Origin: Treponema sp.
GTDB lineage: Bacteria > Spirochaetota > Spirochaetia > Treponematales > Treponemataceae
Assembly: GCA_024402695.1 (NCBI GenBank)
Contig: JAKSTG010000004.1
Location: 1 to 64,000 of the forward strand
Length of the DNA: 64,000 bases
Reading direction: 5' to 3'
Shown: positions 7,995 through 16,591 of the stretch, piece by piece
How positions within the stretch are numbered: position 1 is the stretch's first letter
Layout: every line of letters begins with the position of its first letter
Notes under the pieces: generated by a model
The model's input: only the letters and a program-made list of their open reading frames with translations
Told to the model about the DNA's origin: nothing
The model's database searches: none
Made by a program: the position numbers and the translations under genes

Positions 7995-9278
7995 ATGAGT
8001 GATATAAAATTTATAGAAGGCGGTGTATGTGCTCCTCAGGGATTCACCGCAAACGGAATGCTTTGCAAAATCAAGGCATCTAGAACAAAGAACGATACAG
8101 CACTGGTTTATTCAGAAAAACTCTGTAACGCAGCCGGTGTGTTTACATCAAATCGTGTAAAAGCAGAAAGCGTAAAATACACAATGAAGAATATCGCCCG
8201 TGGTACTGCCCAGGCTGCAATTGAATGTTCAGGAAACGCCAACTGCTGTACAGGAAGTGCAGGTTATGAAGCCGCAGAACGTATGGCTGCCTGTACTGCA
8301 AAAGCACTTGGAATCAAGGCAGAAGATGTTCTTGTTTATACAACAGGTGTTATTGGTGCTCCATTTGATGTAACAAAAATCGAAAACAATATTGATACAC
8401 TTAAAGCCGGTCTTTCAAAGGACGGAAACAAAGAAGCCCGCATCGCAATCATGACAACTGATACTCAGTTCAAGGAATGCGCTGTTGAGTTCACAGTTGG
8501 AGGAAAACTTTGCCGCATGGGAACAATGTGTAAAGGTTCCGGAATGATTCATATCAACATGGGAACAATGCTTTCTTTTGTTACAACTGACTGTGCAGTT
8601 TCTTCAGAAATGCTTCAGAAAGCTCTCCGTTCTTCAGTTGCAGGAACTTACAATATGGTTTCTGTAGACGGCGATATGTCTACAAACGATACTCTTTGTA
8701 TTATGGCTAACGGAATGGCAGGAAATGCAGAAATCACTTCTGAAGGTCCTGATTATGATGCTTTCCTTGAAGCTCTGAATAAGATCAACCGTGTAATGGC
8801 AATGAAAATTGCCGCAGACGGAGAAGGTGCCAGCCGTCTTGTTGAATGTAAGGTTCGTGGTGCAAAAGACCTTGAAACAGCTCGTATTCTTGCAAAAGAA
8901 GTTATCGGTTCAAACCTTGTAAAGGCTGCAATGTTCGGACAGGATGCAAACTGCGGACGCATTCTTTGTGCTATGGGATATTCCGGGGCTGAGTTCAATC
9001 CTGAAAAAACAAGCGTATACTTTAAGAGCATCGAAGGAAAAGCCCGCTACTTTGATGACGCCGATGCAGTTTTCGGTTGCGACAAATGCGGAGACAAAAT
9101 TGAAGTAATTCATGACGGTGTAGGTCTTGCTTTTGATGAAGAAAAAGCCGAAAAAATTCTTAAGGAAGAAGCAGTTCAGATTCTTATTCTTCTTGAAGAC
9201 GGAGACGCAGAAGCAACTGCATGGGGTTGTGACCTTACATACGATTACGTAAAAATTAACGGAGATTATCGTACTTAA
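7995..9278 (+). CDS. argJ: Bifunctional glutamate N-acetyltransferase/amino-acid acetyltransferase ArgJ
   Basis: A 427-residue ArgJ that moves the acetyl group from N-acetylornithine to glutamate (and, in bifunctional forms, uses acetyl-CoA) in cyclic arginine synthesis. The family is made as a precursor that cleaves itself before a conserved threonine. The surrounding motif reads KGSGMIHINMGTMLSF, so the nucleophile is Thr191, but the residue before it is Gly190 rather than the usual Ala. An AAGGA ribosome-binding site precedes the ATG. argB follows after 21 bp. No argC or argD is in view. Confidence 0.93.
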   Translation: MSDIKFIEGGVCAPQGFTANGMLCKIKASRTKNDTALVYSEKLCNAAGVFTSNRVKAESVKYTMKNIARGTAQAAIECSGNANCCTGSAGYEAAERMAACTAKALGIKAEDVLVYTTGVIGAPFDVTKIENNIDTLKAGLSKDGNKEARIAIMTTDTQFKECAVEFTVGGKLCRMGTMCKGSGMIHINMGTMLSFVTTDCAVSSEMLQKALRSSVAGTYNMVSVDGDMSTNDTLCIMANGMAGNAEITSEGPDYDAFLEALNKINRVMAMKIAADGEGASRLVECKVRGAKDLETARILAKEVIGSNLVKAAMFGQDANCGRILCAMGYSGAEFNPEKTSVYFKSIEGKARYFDDADAVFGCDKCGDKIEVIHDGVGLAFDEEKAEKILKEEAVQILILLEDGDAEATAWGCDLTYDYVKINGDYRT

Positions 9279-9299
9279 AAGTACGGACGAGGATAAATA

Positions 9300-10172
9300 A
9301 TGAACGACGAAAACTCTTTACTTTCAAACGATCAGTGGTCAGAAGTTCTTTCCCAGGCACTGCCATACTTCAAGCAGTGGGTAGGAAAAGTTGTTGTTGT
9401 TAAATATGGCGGAAATGCCATGCTTAACGAAGATCTTAAGGCTGCTGTTATGGAAGATATTGTTCTTCTGAATACAATTGGGATTAAAGTTGTCCTTGTT
9501 CATGGTGGCGGACCAGAAATCAACAGAATGCTGGAACGTGTTGGCAAGGAAAGTAAATTTGTTGACGGACTTCGTTATACAGATGAAGAAACAATGGAAA
9601 TTGTTCAGATGGTTCTTACTGGAAAACTGAATAAAGAAATTGTAGGAATCCTTCTTGAAAAAGGCGGAAAGGCTGTAGGTCTTTCCGGTGTCGATTCAGG
9701 ACTTCTCCGCGCAAAGAAAACAGAAAAAGATCTGGGCTTTGTAGGTGATGTTACAGATGTAAATCCTGAAATCGTTCAGTCACTTATTGATAATGGATTC
9801 ATTCCTGTTATTTCTACAGTTGCACAGGGCGAAAACGGAGATAATAACCGTTACAATATTAATGCCGATACAGCAGCTGCAAAAATCGCTGTTGCCCTTA
9901 AGGCTGAAAAATTCGTTCAGCTTACAAATGTTCCGGGTGTTCTTCTTAAAATGGAAGATCCTAATTCACTTGTAAAACGTATTGACCGTCAGGCAATTCC
10001 AAGTATGAAAGCAACGGGAGTTCTTACAGGCGGTATGCTTCCTAAGATTGACTGCTGTCTTGAAGCTTTGAACGGTGGCGTTCCAAGAACACATATTATT
10101 GACGGCCGTGTTCCTCACTCACTGCTTATCGAAATGTTCAGTGATCGTGGTATCGGTACAATGATTTACTAG
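9300..10172 (+). CDS. argB: Acetylglutamate kinase
   Basis: A 290-residue ArgB that phosphorylates N-acetylglutamate, the second step of arginine synthesis. The amino-acid-kinase signature is clear: [21 protein letters not shown], the [12 protein letters not shown] segment, and the C-terminal [10 protein letters not shown] and [21 protein letters not shown]. The residues that contact arginine in feedback-inhibited forms (N-terminal helix and the HIIDGR region) look present, so arginine inhibition is plausible. An intrinsic terminator follows. Confidence 0.95.
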   Translation: MNDENSLLSNDQWSEVLSQALPYFKQWVGKVVVVKYGGNAMLNEDLKAAVMEDIVLLNTIGIKVVLVHGGGPEINRMLERVGKESKFVDGLRYTDEETMEIVQMVLTGKLNKEIVGILLEKGGKAVGLSGVDSGLLRAKKTEKDLGFVGDVTDVNPEIVQSLIDNGFIPVISTVAQGENGDNNRYNINADTAAAKIAVALKAEKFVQLTNVPGVLLKMEDPNSLVKRIDRQAIPSMKATGVLTGGMLPKIDCCLEALNGGVPRTHIIDGRVPHSLLIEMFSDRGIGTMIY

Positions 10173-10211
10173 AACAAAATCTTTGTAACAATAAGGTTTT
10201 GATAAACTTGG

Positions 10212-10242
10212 AAAAAGGAGCCGTCTTGGCTCCTTTTTTTTT
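10212..10242 (+). terminator. Intrinsic terminator after argB
   Basis: Stem GGAGCC / GGCTCC with loop GTCTT, extended by an A-run on the left arm and followed by nine Ts. It separates argJB from the ABC exporter genes. Confidence 0.85.
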
Positions 10243-10261
10243 ATAAGTTATTGTTAAGTTA

Positions 10262-10290
10262 TTGTCTGAATCCGTATTTTTTATTAAATT
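10262..10290 (+). promoter_or_regulatory. Promoter of the ABC exporter operon
   Basis: TTGTCT (10262-10267) and TAAATT (10285-10290) are separated by 17 bp. The ATG follows 7 bp after the -10 box with no Shine-Dalgarno, another probable leaderless start. Confidence 0.5.
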
Positions 10291-10297
10291 TTCATTT

Positions 10298-12046
10298 ATG
10301 TCATCTATTAGTAAAATCACAAAAGGTATGGAAGGCAAATATGTAGCCTATACCGTTCTTTCGCCGGTTTCAATGATCGGTGAAGTTGTCATGGAATCAA
10401 TTATTCCGCTTATTATGGCAAAAATGATTGATGATGGTATTCAGGCAGGAAATTTTTCTGTTGTCCTGAATCAGGGCCTTCTGATGGCCGGCCTTTCGAT
10501 TATTTCGCTTATTTGCGGATGTTGCGGTTCAATCTTTTCTGCCCGAGCTTCACAGGGCTTCAGTCATAATCTTAGAAAAAGACTTTTCAATAAAGTACAG
10601 AGTTTCTCTTTTGCAAATATTGATAAGTTCAGCACTGCAAGTCTTGTAACCCGTCTTACAACTGATGTTACAAACATTCAGAACATTTACCGTATGATTA
10701 TTCAGATGTGTTTCCGTGCTCCTTTCATGCTGATTGCAGGAAGTATCATGGCACTGAAACTCAATGCAAGACTTTCCACTGTGTTTGCAGTTTCAATTCC
10801 GATTCTTGCAGTCAGTATTGCTCTGATTGGAATGGCTGCTCATCCTCTTTTTGGAAAAATGCTTAAGAAATACGACGGTCTCAACGCCCGTATTCAGGAA
10901 AACCTTATTGGTATCCGTGTTGTAAAGGCTTATGTCAGAAAAGATTTTGAGAATGAAAAATTCGAAAAGGCTGCCGATGACGTTCGTCAGGCTCAGATAA
11001 AGGCCGAAAAAAGAATCATCTTCCTGTTTCCGATTATGCAGATTGTTATCTACACAACTGTAATTACTGTATTATGGCTTGGTGGAAAACAGGTTGTAAT
11101 AGGGGGTATGAAAGTAGGTGAACTTACAAGTTTCATTACTTATGTAACACAGGTTCTTTCTTCCCTGATGATGGTCGGATTCATCTTTACAGGTATTGTT
11201 CTTTCTGCCGCTTCCATGAAGCGTATTGTTGAAGTCCTGGATGAAAAACTTGATATCGACAATCCTGAAAAACCTGTAATGGAAGTAAAAGACGGAAGCA
11301 TTGTTTTTGAAAACGTTGATTTCTCTTATGTAAAGAAAGATGACAATCTGGCTTTGTCCGGAATTAATCTGGAAATAAAATCAGGTGCTGTGGTCGGTGT
11401 AATCGGAGGAACCGGTTCTTCAAAATCATCTCTGGTTTCCCTTATTCCTCGTCTTTACGATGCTACAAAAGGTTCTGTAAAGGTTGGCGGTATTGATGTC
11501 CGTGAATATGACCTGACTGTTCTTCGTGACACAGTCTCCATGGTTCTTCAGAAGAATGTTCTTTTCAGTGGTTCAATCAAAAAGAACCTTCGCTGGGGTA
11601 ATGAGAACGCAACTGATGAAGAGATGATTGAAGCCTGTAAAGCTGCAGACGCAGATTCCTTCATTCAGAACTTCCCTGAAAAATATGACCACCACATTGA
11701 ACAGGGTGGGGCAAACGTTTCAGGTGGCCAGAAGCAGAGACTTTGTATTGCCAGAGCCCTTCTGAAAAAACCGAAGATTCTTATTCTGGATGATTCAACC
11801 AGTGCCGTTGATACAGCAACTGAAACCCGTATCCGCGGAGCCTTGAAAGAACTGGCTCCGGAAACAACAAAGATTATTATTGCCCAGCGCATTTCTTCTG
11901 TAAAAGATGCCGACATGATTGTTGTTCTTGATGATGGAAAAATTAATGGTGTTGGAACTCATGACGAGCTTCTTGCAAACAATGCTATTTACCGCGAAGT
12001 AAACGAATCCCAGTCTCAGGGTTCGGGCGACGCAGATATTGATTAA
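10298..12046 (+). CDS. ABC exporter subunit with degenerate Walker B (TM287/LmrC-like half)
   Basis: A 582-residue transporter with an N-terminal six-helix exporter domain (about residues 15-310) and a C-terminal ATPase. The ATPase has Walker A GGTGSSKSSL, the signature VSGGQKQR, and Walker B LILDDSTSAVD, in which the catalytic Glu is Asp. In heterodimeric exporters of the TM287/288 and LmrCD type one subunit carries this change, so one of the two ATP sites is weak. The partner gene follows after 11 bp and supplies the complementary features. The substrate is unknown; this group exports drugs, lipids or peptides. ATG 10298 is preferred over the in-frame TTG at 10262 because that TTG is part of the -35 box. 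Confidence 0.9.
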   Translation: MSSISKITKGMEGKYVAYTVLSPVSMIGEVVMESIIPLIMAKMIDDGIQAGNFSVVLNQGLLMAGLSIISLICGCCGSIFSARASQGFSHNLRKRLFNKVQSFSFANIDKFSTASLVTRLTTDVTNIQNIYRMIIQMCFRAPFMLIAGSIMALKLNARLSTVFAVSIPILAVSIALIGMAAHPLFGKMLKKYDGLNARIQENLIGIRVVKAYVRKDFENEKFEKAADDVRQAQIKAEKRIIFLFPIMQIVIYTTVITVLWLGGKQVVIGGMKVGELTSFITYVTQVLSSLMMVGFIFTGIVLSAASMKRIVEVLDEKLDIDNPEKPVMEVKDGSIVFENVDFSYVKKDDNLALSGINLEIKSGAVVGVIGGTGSSKSSLVSLIPRLYDATKGSVKVGGIDVREYDLTVLRDTVSMVLQKNVLFSGSIKKNLRWGNENATDEEMIEACKAADADSFIQNFPEKYDHHIEQGGANVSGGQKQRLCIARALLKKPKILILDDSTSAVDTATETRIRGALKELAPETTKIIIAQRISSVKDADMIVVLDDGKINGVGTHDELLANNAIYREVNESQSQGSGDADID

Positions 12047-12057
12047 GGAGGAAGATT

Positions 12058-13983
12058 ATGCCACCAGCAAAAGGATTTGGAAAACCAAAAAACGCTAAGA
12101 AAACTATCGGACGCCTTATAAAATATATGGGTAAATACAAAGGACTCTGGGCAATCGTTCTGCTCTGTGTGCTTTTCAGCGCGGGAGCCGGAGTTCTTGG
12201 AAACTATATGATCAAACCGGCTGTAAATAATTACATCATGCCATTGATCGGACAGGATAATCCTGATTTTTCAGGTTTCCTTTCTTTCCTTTCTGTAGTG
12301 ATGATTATCTATGCGGTAGGAGCTTTCGCCCAGTGGTTGAACTCACGCCTGCTTATCAAAATCTCTACAGGGGTTCTTTATGATATCCGTGTGGAACTTT
12401 TCAGAAAACTGGAAATGCTTCCTGTAAAATATTACGACCAGCATACTCACGGCGAACTTATGAGCCGTTTCACCAATGATACTGATACATTAAGAGAAAT
12501 GATGGGACAGACTGTGCCTCAGCTTGTTTCTTCTCTTCTGACTATCGTTTCACTTTTTGTCATGATGCTTGTTATGAACCTGCCGCTGACAATTCTTCTG
12601 GTTCTGACACTTTTCCTGGTTATGTTCCTTACTGCGGTAATTGCAAAGAACAGTGCCAAGTTCTTCCGCGCCCAGCAGGAAAACATCGGTAAGGTAAACG
12701 GATTTGTAGAAGAAATGGTCGAAGGCCAGAAAGTCATTAAAGTTTTCAATCATGAAGGAAAGGCAAAGGAACAGTTTGCAGAATTAAGTGAAAATCTCCG
12801 CAAGGCCGGTACAAATGCAAATACCTTTGCCGCAATTCTTGGACCAATCAACAATAACCTTTCACATATTCAGTATGCCATTATTGCCATTGCAGGATCT
12901 GCTCTTGCAATCCTTACAAAGGAAATGGGAGATTCGCTACCAAGAATTCTTGCAACAGACCTTGGTACTGTAATTGCTTTCCTTCAGTGTACAAGAAGTT
13001 TCGGTCAGCCAATCGGAATGGTGAGCCAGCAGGCCAACGGCGTACTCAATGCTCTTGCCGGTGCTGAACGTATTTTCAATGTTATTGATGAAACTGAAGA
13101 AGTGGATGAAGGTCCTTTTACTCAGGTTTATGCATATGATGCAAAAGACAAGAACGGTAAATCTAAACTGGTTCAGTCTTATGCCTTTACAGGGGAGTGG
13201 GCCTGGAAAAATCCTGGAACAGGGGAACTTTCCCAGCTGAAAGGAGATGTTGTCTTCGACAATGTTACTTTCGGTTACACAGAAGAAAAAACAGTTCTTC
13301 ATAACATCAATATTCACGCAAAACCGGGCATGAAAATTGCCCTTGTAGGATCCACAGGTTCAGGAAAGACTACAACAATCAACCTGCTTACCCGTTTTTA
13401 TGATGTAGATGATGATAAAGGACAGATTCTGTTTGATGGAATTCCTTTGAATCAGATTTCGAAAGATGCGCTGCGCCGTTCCCTTGGTATGGTTCAGCAG
13501 AATACACACCTGTTCACAGGAACAATCCGCGAAAATATCCGCTACGGTAATCTTAATGCTTCTGATTCTCAGGTTTATGAAGCCGCAAAACTTGCCAACG
13601 CAGACAGTTTTATCCGTCATCTTCCGGAAGGATATGATACTGTCATTACAGGCGACGGCGGATCTTTGAGTCAGGGACAGCGTCAGCTTCTTGCTATTGC
13701 CCGTGCAGCTGTTGCAAATCCTCCGGTACTTATTCTGGATGAAGCAACCAGCTCAATCGATACCCGTACAGAAAAGCTGATTGAAAACGGTATGGACAGT
13801 CTTATGTCAGGAAGAACCAGCTTTGTTATTGCACATCGTCTGTCTACAGTTCGCAATGCAGATGAAATTATTGTTCTTGAGCACGGAAACATAATTGAAC
13901 GCGGAACTCACGAAGAATTGCTTGCAAAACAGGGAAGATATTACCACCTTTATACCGGTAACAAAATAACCCTTGACGAATAG
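12058..13983 (+). CDS. ABC exporter subunit with canonical Walker B (TM288/LmrD-like half)
   Basis: A 641-residue half-transporter with an N-terminal transmembrane domain (first helix near residues 30-55) and a C-terminal ATPase. Walker A is GSTGSGKTT, Walker B is LILDEATSSID with the catalytic Glu, and the H-loop is VIAHRLST. The signature is the altered LSQGQ. Combined with the Asp in its partner, this gives one active and one degenerate ATP site, as in known heterodimers. About 40 extra residues (near 355-400) sit between the membrane domain and the ATPase. A GGAGG ribosome-binding site precedes the ATG. Confidence 0.92.
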   Translation: MPPAKGFGKPKNAKKTIGRLIKYMGKYKGLWAIVLLCVLFSAGAGVLGNYMIKPAVNNYIMPLIGQDNPDFSGFLSFLSVVMIIYAVGAFAQWLNSRLLIKISTGVLYDIRVELFRKLEMLPVKYYDQHTHGELMSRFTNDTDTLREMMGQTVPQLVSSLLTIVSLFVMMLVMNLPLTILLVLTLFLVMFLTAVIAKNSAKFFRAQQENIGKVNGFVEEMVEGQKVIKVFNHEGKAKEQFAELSENLRKAGTNANTFAAILGPINNNLSHIQYAIIAIAGSALAILTKEMGDSLPRILATDLGTVIAFLQCTRSFGQPIGMVSQQANGVLNALAGAERIFNVIDETEEVDEGPFTQVYAYDAKDKNGKSKLVQSYAFTGEWAWKNPGTGELSQLKGDVVFDNVTFGYTEEKTVLHNINIHAKPGMKIALVGSTGSGKTTTINLLTRFYDVDDDKGQILFDGIPLNQISKDALRRSLGMVQQNTHLFTGTIRENIRYGNLNASDSQVYEAAKLANADSFIRHLPEGYDTVITGDGGSLSQGQRQLLAIARAAVANPPVLILDEATSSIDTRTEKLIENGMDSLMSGRTSFVIAHRLSTVRNADEIIVLEHGNIIERGTHEELLAKQGRYYHLYTGNKITLDE

Positions 13984-14012
13984 GTTAAATAAAATCCAAA
14001 AGGTCTAAAAAA

Positions 14013-14043
14013 GGCGAAAATGCGTGACATTTTCGCCTTTTTT
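14013..14043 (+). terminator. Intrinsic terminator after the ABC exporter
   Basis: A perfect 10-bp stem GGCGAAAATG / CATTTTCGCC with loop CGTGA and a T-run. It isolates the following surface-protein promoter from read-through. Confidence 0.9.
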
Positions 14044-14076
14044 GTCAAGAAAAAGCACAAATTTTTATTTTTTTTC

Positions 14077-14105
14077 TTGACGGCACTATATACGCGTGCT
14101 AAGAT
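14077..14105 (+). promoter_or_regulatory. Promoter outside the invertible segment
   Basis: TTGACG (14077-14082) and TAAGAT (14100-14105) are separated by 17 bp. The half-sites GCAC and GTGC lie between the boxes and could form an operator. The transcript would have a leader of about 70 nt ending in an AAGGAGGA ribosome-binding site. The promoter lies just outside the left 57-bp inverted repeat, so it would stay fixed if the segment inverted. Confidence 0.65.
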
Positions 14106-14164
14106 TATATAAAAAAGGGACCAAGATGTGGGAGGCGTTGCCAACTACGGTCTTTAAAAAAAAA

Positions 14165-14221
14165 GGAGGATTTTTTCAAATGAAAAAAATCATAACAGCT
14201 GTAGCAGCAGTAGCTATGGCA
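14165..14221 (+). repeat. Left copy of the 57-bp perfect inverted repeat
   Basis: These 57 bases are identical to the reverse complement of 16492-16548. The repeat covers the ribosome-binding site GGAGGA, the start codon and the first 14 codons of the surface protein. It contains an imperfect palindrome centred on the start codon (GATTTTTTC / GAAAAAAATC) and the perfect palindrome ACAGCTGT, either of which could mark the crossover site for a serine recombinase. Confidence 0.95.
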
Positions 14222-15259
14222 GCTTCAATGTTTGCAGTAGACTTCTCAGCTGCAACAAAAATCTACGGTATGGTTGCTGGTTTCGGAAAATCAGGACAGT
14301 ACTCAGCAGCAGACGGATACGTTGGATTCCTTATGCAGGGAAACGACAGCCACGATTACGCAAATCCTAACTTCTCTTTCAGCGTAGCTGATGACAAAGC
14401 AGGTGCAGCAGTAAAAATCACAACAGACGGTGGCACATCACTGGCTATGACAACACAGACAATCTGGTTCAAACCAGCTGACATGCTCAAAATCACAGTA
14501 GGAAACTTTGATGTTGCTCTTAACAAAGAAAGAATCGACTGGACAGAATCATTCACAGGTATCGGTGGAAACGGATTCCTCGCTTCTCTCGCTCCTGTTG
14601 ATGGACTTTCAATCGACGTTGGTATGAACGCTGGAAACGGAAAAGCTTTCGCTTACAGCAAAAACAAGGGTGCTGATGCAACTCTCGCTCCAACATTCTT
14701 CAAAGCTGGATACTCAGCTGATTTCGGAACAATCGGTGGTTATGTAACACTTAACAAAACACCTGGACAGTACGATGTAGATGCTAACTACCACGGAGCA
14801 CACTCAGCTTCAGCTTACGCTGGAGACAAAACAGTTTGGGGTGTAGACTTTGGTGCTGGTTGGTCTGGATCAATCGGTTCAGTTGGAACATTCGTAAACG
14901 TTATGGGTTACATGTTCGAAGGTGACTTCATGTACGTTCGTCCAGAAGTATACGTTTCTGGTGCTATTGATGCATTCGGATACAACCTCTTCGCTGCTCC
15001 ACTCATCTGGGTTGCTGACGGTGTAGAAGACAAATTCGAAATGGAAGTACTGGCAAAAGTTACATACGGATTCGGACCTGCAACAGGATACGTTTACTTC
15101 AAAGATGCAAACGTAGCTGCTGAAAAATTCACTTCAACAATCAAAGTTGGTGCTACAGGTAACGTAGGAATCTGTGCTTGGGACGTATGTGTTCAGATCG
15201 AAACAGGTGCTGACTTCACACCAATCTGTGTACCATTCACACTCGGTGTAAACTTCTAA
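14180..15259 (+). CDS. Surface-protein gene A: signal-peptide beta-barrel protein (expressed orientation)
   Basis: A 359-residue secreted protein. Residues 1 to about 20 (MKKIITAVAAVAMAASMFA) are a typical signal peptide. The rest is rich in glycine, aromatic residues and alternating strands, and ends in FTLGVNF, with the terminal phenylalanine typical of outer-membrane barrels. It resembles the large families of unassigned outer-membrane proteins in treponemes. The ATG at 14180 has a near-perfect AAGGAGGA ribosome-binding site; the in-frame sequence upstream is the transcribed leader. It has its own promoter and is convergent with a paralogue sharing the same 5' end. A role in surface variation is inferred from the invertase next door. 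Confidence 0.82.
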   Translation: MKKIITAVAAVAMAASMFAVDFSAATKIYGMVAGFGKSGQYSAADGYVGFLMQGNDSHDYANPNFSFSVADDKAGAAVKITTDGGTSLAMTTQTIWFKPADMLKITVGNFDVALNKERIDWTESFTGIGGNGFLASLAPVDGLSIDVGMNAGNGKAFAYSKNKGADATLAPTFFKAGYSADFGTIGGYVTLNKTPGQYDVDANYHGAHSASAYAGDKTVWGVDFGAGWSGSIGSVGTFVNVMGYMFEGDFMYVRPEVYVSGAIDAFGYNLFAAPLIWVADGVEDKFEMEVLAKVTYGFGPATGYVYFKDANVAAEKFTSTIKVGATGNVGICAWDVCVQIETGADFTPICVPFTLGVNF

Positions 15260-15291
15260 TTGATGCCTAACGGCAAAAATTAAAAGACCAT

Positions 15292-15329
15292 AAAAAAGGC
15301 CGGTCCTTATGGATCGGCCTTTTCTTTTT
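15292..15329. terminator. Terminator after surface-protein gene A
   Basis: Stem GGCCGGTCC / GGATCGGCC, loop TTAT, one wobble pair, flanked by A-rich and T-rich runs, so it could work in both directions. Confidence 0.8.
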
Positions 15330-15364
15330 AACCTGATATTATTCGGGTTTTGTGAAATAACCAC

Positions 15365-15404
15365 AAAAAAAGCGGAACTTCATAAGAAGCTCCGCTTTTC
15401 TTTT
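15365..15404. terminator. Terminator between the convergent surface genes
   Basis: Stem AGCGGA / TCCGCT extended by CTT / AAG, with A-run on the left and T-run on the right. It serves the convergent gene B on the minus strand and backs up the gene A terminator on the plus strand. Placement of terminators inside the invertible segment means each gene keeps one after inversion. Confidence 0.75.
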
Positions 15405-15426
15405 ATTCTAAACTTTAAGGTTTAGA

Positions 15427-16533
15427 TTAGAAGTTTACTGTTGTTACGAATGGAACATTCATAGTGAATGCATCTTTAGAGATATTCATGTTAAGAGATG
15501 CTTCCCATGACATGATTCCTACGTTTCCAGACAGACCTGGTTTAACATTTACAGCAAGAGCATCTGCCAGCCAGTCGTTTGAAGCAATGTATACTGATCC
15601 GTTAAGACCTGCAACTGGGAATGTAACTTTAGCTGTTGTTCCAAGGATGAACTGTCCGTCTTTAACTCCAGAGTATCCGATACCACCTTTGTGCCAGTTT
15701 TTACCAGTTGTTTCCCAAGCATTTGCACCTTTCATTACGTATGTCATTGGAAGGAATACGTTGATTCCTACAGAATCGATGTTTGTTGCAACATAAGCTT
15801 CACCACGGATGCTTGAAAGACCGTCGTTCAGGTAAGCCATACCGTTTACGAAGTAAGCAACTGATCCAGCAGCACCAGAGAAACCAGCACCGAATGCCAT
15901 TTTCTTAGCGTTATCTTCGAAATCAGCCATTACACCGATTGTTCCGAAGTCTGCAGCGTATTTTACGTAAGCAGCTGTAGTAGCGATGTCTCCGTCGTCA
16001 AGCCAGTAGCTTCCATTGATAGCGTTTCCCTGATCGTTCATTGCTTCACCTGGGTAAAGCAGAACAGATGCTGTAAGACCATCTACGATAGAAAGTTCAA
16101 CTTTGTATCCGAATCCGTCAACACGTGTATCTGTGTTACACCAGTCAATTTTTTCCTGGTTGATAGAATCATCGCTGTTTCCCAGTGTGATTTTAAGAGC
16201 GTCTACTGGTTTGAACCAGATAGAGTGTTCACTGAGCATAAATGGTTTTGAAGCATCTACTGTTAATGGAGCTCCAGTAGACCAGTCAACATCATCATCA
16301 GTGAAGTTGTTTACAAATTTTACTGTTGCACCAGCTCTGTCATCTGCTACAGAGAATGCGAGGGCTGGTTTGTGACCTGCAACTGCATCATCTGCCAGGT
16401 TAAGAGCAGATACTTTTTTGTCTGCATCCAGACTGAACAGATTTCCTGCCATTTTTGCTGTTGCTGAGAAATCAACAGCGAACATTGATGTTGCCATAGC
16501 TACTGCTGCTACAGCTGTTATGATTTTTTTCAT
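15427..16533 (-). CDS. Surface-protein gene B: paralogous signal-peptide beta-barrel protein (probably silent orientation)
   Basis: A 368-residue secreted protein. The first 14 residues are identical to gene A, at DNA level too, and the signal peptide continues ATSMFA. The mature part differs strongly from gene A in sequence but has the same build: VDFSA start, FSVADDRAGATVKF block, EHSIWFKPVDALKITLGN block and a terminal FVTTVNF. The ribosome-binding site GGAGGA lies in the repeat. I see no convincing -35/-10 pair on the minus strand within about 150 bp upstream, where the invertase gene begins, so it may be unexpressed until the segment flips. Confidence 0.82.
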   Translation of the reverse strand: MKKIITAVAAVAMATSMFAVDFSATAKMAGNLFSLDADKKVSALNLADDAVAGHKPALAFSVADDRAGATVKFVNNFTDDDVDWSTGAPLTVDASKPFMLSEHSIWFKPVDALKITLGNSDDSINQEKIDWCNTDTRVDGFGYKVELSIVDGLTASVLLYPGEAMNDQGNAINGSYWLDDGDIATTAAYVKYAADFGTIGVMADFEDNAKKMAFGAGFSGAAGSVAYFVNGMAYLNDGLSSIRGEAYVATNIDSVGINVFLPMTYVMKGANAWETTGKNWHKGGIGYSGVKDGQFILGTTAKVTFPVAGLNGSVYIASNDWLADALAVNVKPGLSGNVGIMSWEASLNMNISKDAFTMNVPFVTTVNF

Positions 16534-16548
16534 TTGAAAAAATCCTCC
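16492..16548 (-). repeat. Right copy of the 57-bp perfect inverted repeat
   Basis: This is the exact reverse complement of 14165-14221 and covers the ribosome-binding site, start and first 14 codons of gene B. Identity ends sharply on both sides: the signal-peptide codons diverge at once (GCTTCA against ACATCA), and upstream the leaders are unrelated. Such a sharp block of identity between otherwise diverged paralogues is what repeated recombination or gene conversion would leave. Confidence 0.95.
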
Positions 16549-16591
16549 CTTTAATGCAAAATCCAGTTTTCGCGAAACTTGGAGGCAAAAA

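Noticed and set aside
14096-14179. Extension of surface protein A upstream to 14096
   Set aside because: That start lies in the promoter region; the strong AAGGAGGA and the signal peptide support 14180. The same reasoning moves gene B's start to 16533.
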